Source: Phaeosaccion multiseriatum (lineage: Eukaryota; Ochrophyta, other classes). Taken from it: DNA of 64,000 nt. The stretch lies in contig OZ218952.1 in the NCBI GenBank assembly GCA_965112735.1, positions 2,418,001 through 2,482,000 of the forward strand. The letters are read 5' to 3'. Numbering within the stretch: the first letter of the stretch is position 1; every line of letters starts with the position of its first letter. Below are positions 63,208 through 64,000 of the stretch, piece after piece. Both the position numbers and the translations under genes were made by a program. A model generated the notes under the pieces. The model saw only the letters and a program-made list of their open reading frames with translations. It was not told the origin of the DNA and did not search any database.

Positions 63208-64000
63208 ATGGGGTTGGGTGTGGTTGATGGGGTTGATGGGGTTGAGGAAGGTCATCAGCAGCCGCACCGCGAGGAGAAGGAGGAAGAGGAGACCGTGCCA
63301 CAGGTCCAAGGTGAGCTCTGTCACATGGAGCAAGACTCAGAAGAGGAGACTCAAGCGCAGGTCCCCATGAAGGTTGGGGGTGAAGTCAGCAGTTTAGATT
63401 CCAAGCAAAACTCGGAAGAGAAGGACGAGACTGGGGATAGAGACGCAGCAGCAGCAGGAGGAGGAAAAGGGGCGGTGGGAGATCTTGATGCTGGCACGAA
63501 AGAGACAGATGAGGAGGGACTAAGCTCAGCGGAGGACGGGCAAGGAACAGCAAGTACTGCAGCAGTAGCAACCGAGGAACAGCGGCCTCCGAGCCATGCT
63601 GCGGCTGATCCGATGAGCACAGCGAGCGATGAAGATGATGACGGCAGAGCTGGTGCTGCCAAACTCTCCCATGGCGAAGCCGGGAAGGCTCCTGTGCCGT
63701 CCAAGTCTGTTGCTGATGATTCCTCTTCCGACGAGGGTGACGACAAGGCTGATGGGGAAGAGAAGAAGGGGGAGGAAGAAGAGCAGAAGGATAAGGATAA
63801 GGACAAGGAGGGGGAGGAAGAGGAAGTAGAAGAAGCATCGCAATCTCAAGCGAGCACCGCGGCAGAAGACGATACCAAGGCAGTTGGTGTTGGTCCTCCA
63901 TCTGAGACTGCTCTGGCAGGTGCACTTGCTCACTACCTCAAGCAAACGGCCGGGGAGGATACGAACGACACTATCAAGAGTCTGAGAGCGCTGATGGCTT
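63208..64000 (+). CDS. Acidic disordered protein, N-terminal part (runs off window)
   Basis: From the ATG at 63208 the frame is open without a stop to the last base, 264 codons. It begins MGLGVVDGVDGVEEGHQQPH and is dominated by Glu, Asp, Lys, Ala and Ser (EGDDKADGEEKKGEEEEQKD). Near the window end it becomes less biased and helical (SETALAGALAHYLKQTAGED, then DTIKSLRALMA), which suggests a folded domain starts there. A long acidic leader of this type is common in nuclear proteins, but the identity is unknown. Confidence 0.65.
   Translation, partial: MGLGVVDGVDGVEEGHQQPHREEKEEEETVPQVQGELCHMEQDSEEETQAQVPMKVGGEVSSLDSKQNSEEKDETGDRDAAAAGGGKGAVGDLDAGTKETDEEGLSSAEDGQGTASTAAVATEEQRPPSHAAADPMSTASDEDDDGRAGAAKLSHGEAGKAPVPSKSVADDSSSDEGDDKADGEEKKGEEEEQKDKDKDKEGEEEEVEEASQSQASTAAEDDTKAVGVGPPSETALAGALAHYLKQTAGEDTNDTIKSLRALMA

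Overview
The window is nuclear DNA of a microalga-like eukaryote. Almost every gene has several introns (GT-AG, with at least two GC-AG), and the introns are swollen with microsatellites: (TCC)n, (CCCT)n, (TTCC)n, (CTG)n, (GT)n. A photosynthetic stramenopile (heterokont) is my best guess. One gene at 36.0-38.7 kb starts with a signal peptide followed by an Ala-Phe transit-peptide junction, the targeting signal of red-derived secondary plastids. Fanzor/TnpB relics and RGG, poly-Gly and poly-Gln rich proteins fit but do not prove this. The species cannot be named from the sequence.

Layout. 1-4155 (+): 3' part of a nicotinate phosphoribosyltransferase gene (NAPRT). 4570-7190: a nest of broken TnpB/Fanzor copies arranged in palindromes, with a small TIR element inserted in one copy. 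7321-14416 (-): large EF-hand-like low-complexity protein whose fifth intron holds a ~1 kb pure (TCC)n tract. 14782-15200: TIR element (MITE-like) sitting in a (TAC)n tract. 15460-17216 (-): coiled-coil protein, divergent from 17399-24396 (+), an armadillo-repeat plus EF-hand protein. 24738-32209 (-): AQR (Aquarius), with an unusual RGG-rich N-terminus. 32482-35745 (-): TBC1D22-type Rab GAP. 36039-38658 (+): plastid-targeted membrane protein. 40034-41098 (-): coiled-coil protein ending in a CaaX box. 41235-44699 (+): MYND zinc-finger protein. 45436-53524 (-): DHX16/PRP2 DEAH helicase. 53870-54941: nested TIR elements around a 594-bp (AGGG)n tract. 55703-58036 (-): long disordered protein. 58358-62875 (+): PIF1 DNA helicase. 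63208 to the window end (+): start of an acidic protein.

Exon chains were built by hand from splice consensus and family similarity. The chains for NAPRT, AQR, DHX16, the TBC protein, PIF1, the MYND protein, the plastid protein, the coiled-coil gene at 15.5-17.2 kb and the EF-hand gene all close in frame. Two gene models (17399-24396 and 40034-41098) have unresolved junctions. AQR and DHX16 are both spliceosome helicases; NAPRT is NAD salvage; PIF1 is genome maintenance; TBC1D22 is Golgi/Rab traffic. I see no operon-like functional cluster. Four head-to-head gene pairs share start-to-start gaps of about 136-321 bp.

The two most unusual signals are (1) the Fanzor graveyard and (2) a dispersed 12-mer, TATCACCAACTG, with seven exact and at least five one-mismatch copies in 64 kb. 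In introns the antisense form sits just after donors and the sense form just before acceptors, and two copies are read through in frame inside exons as Gln-Leu-Val-Ile.
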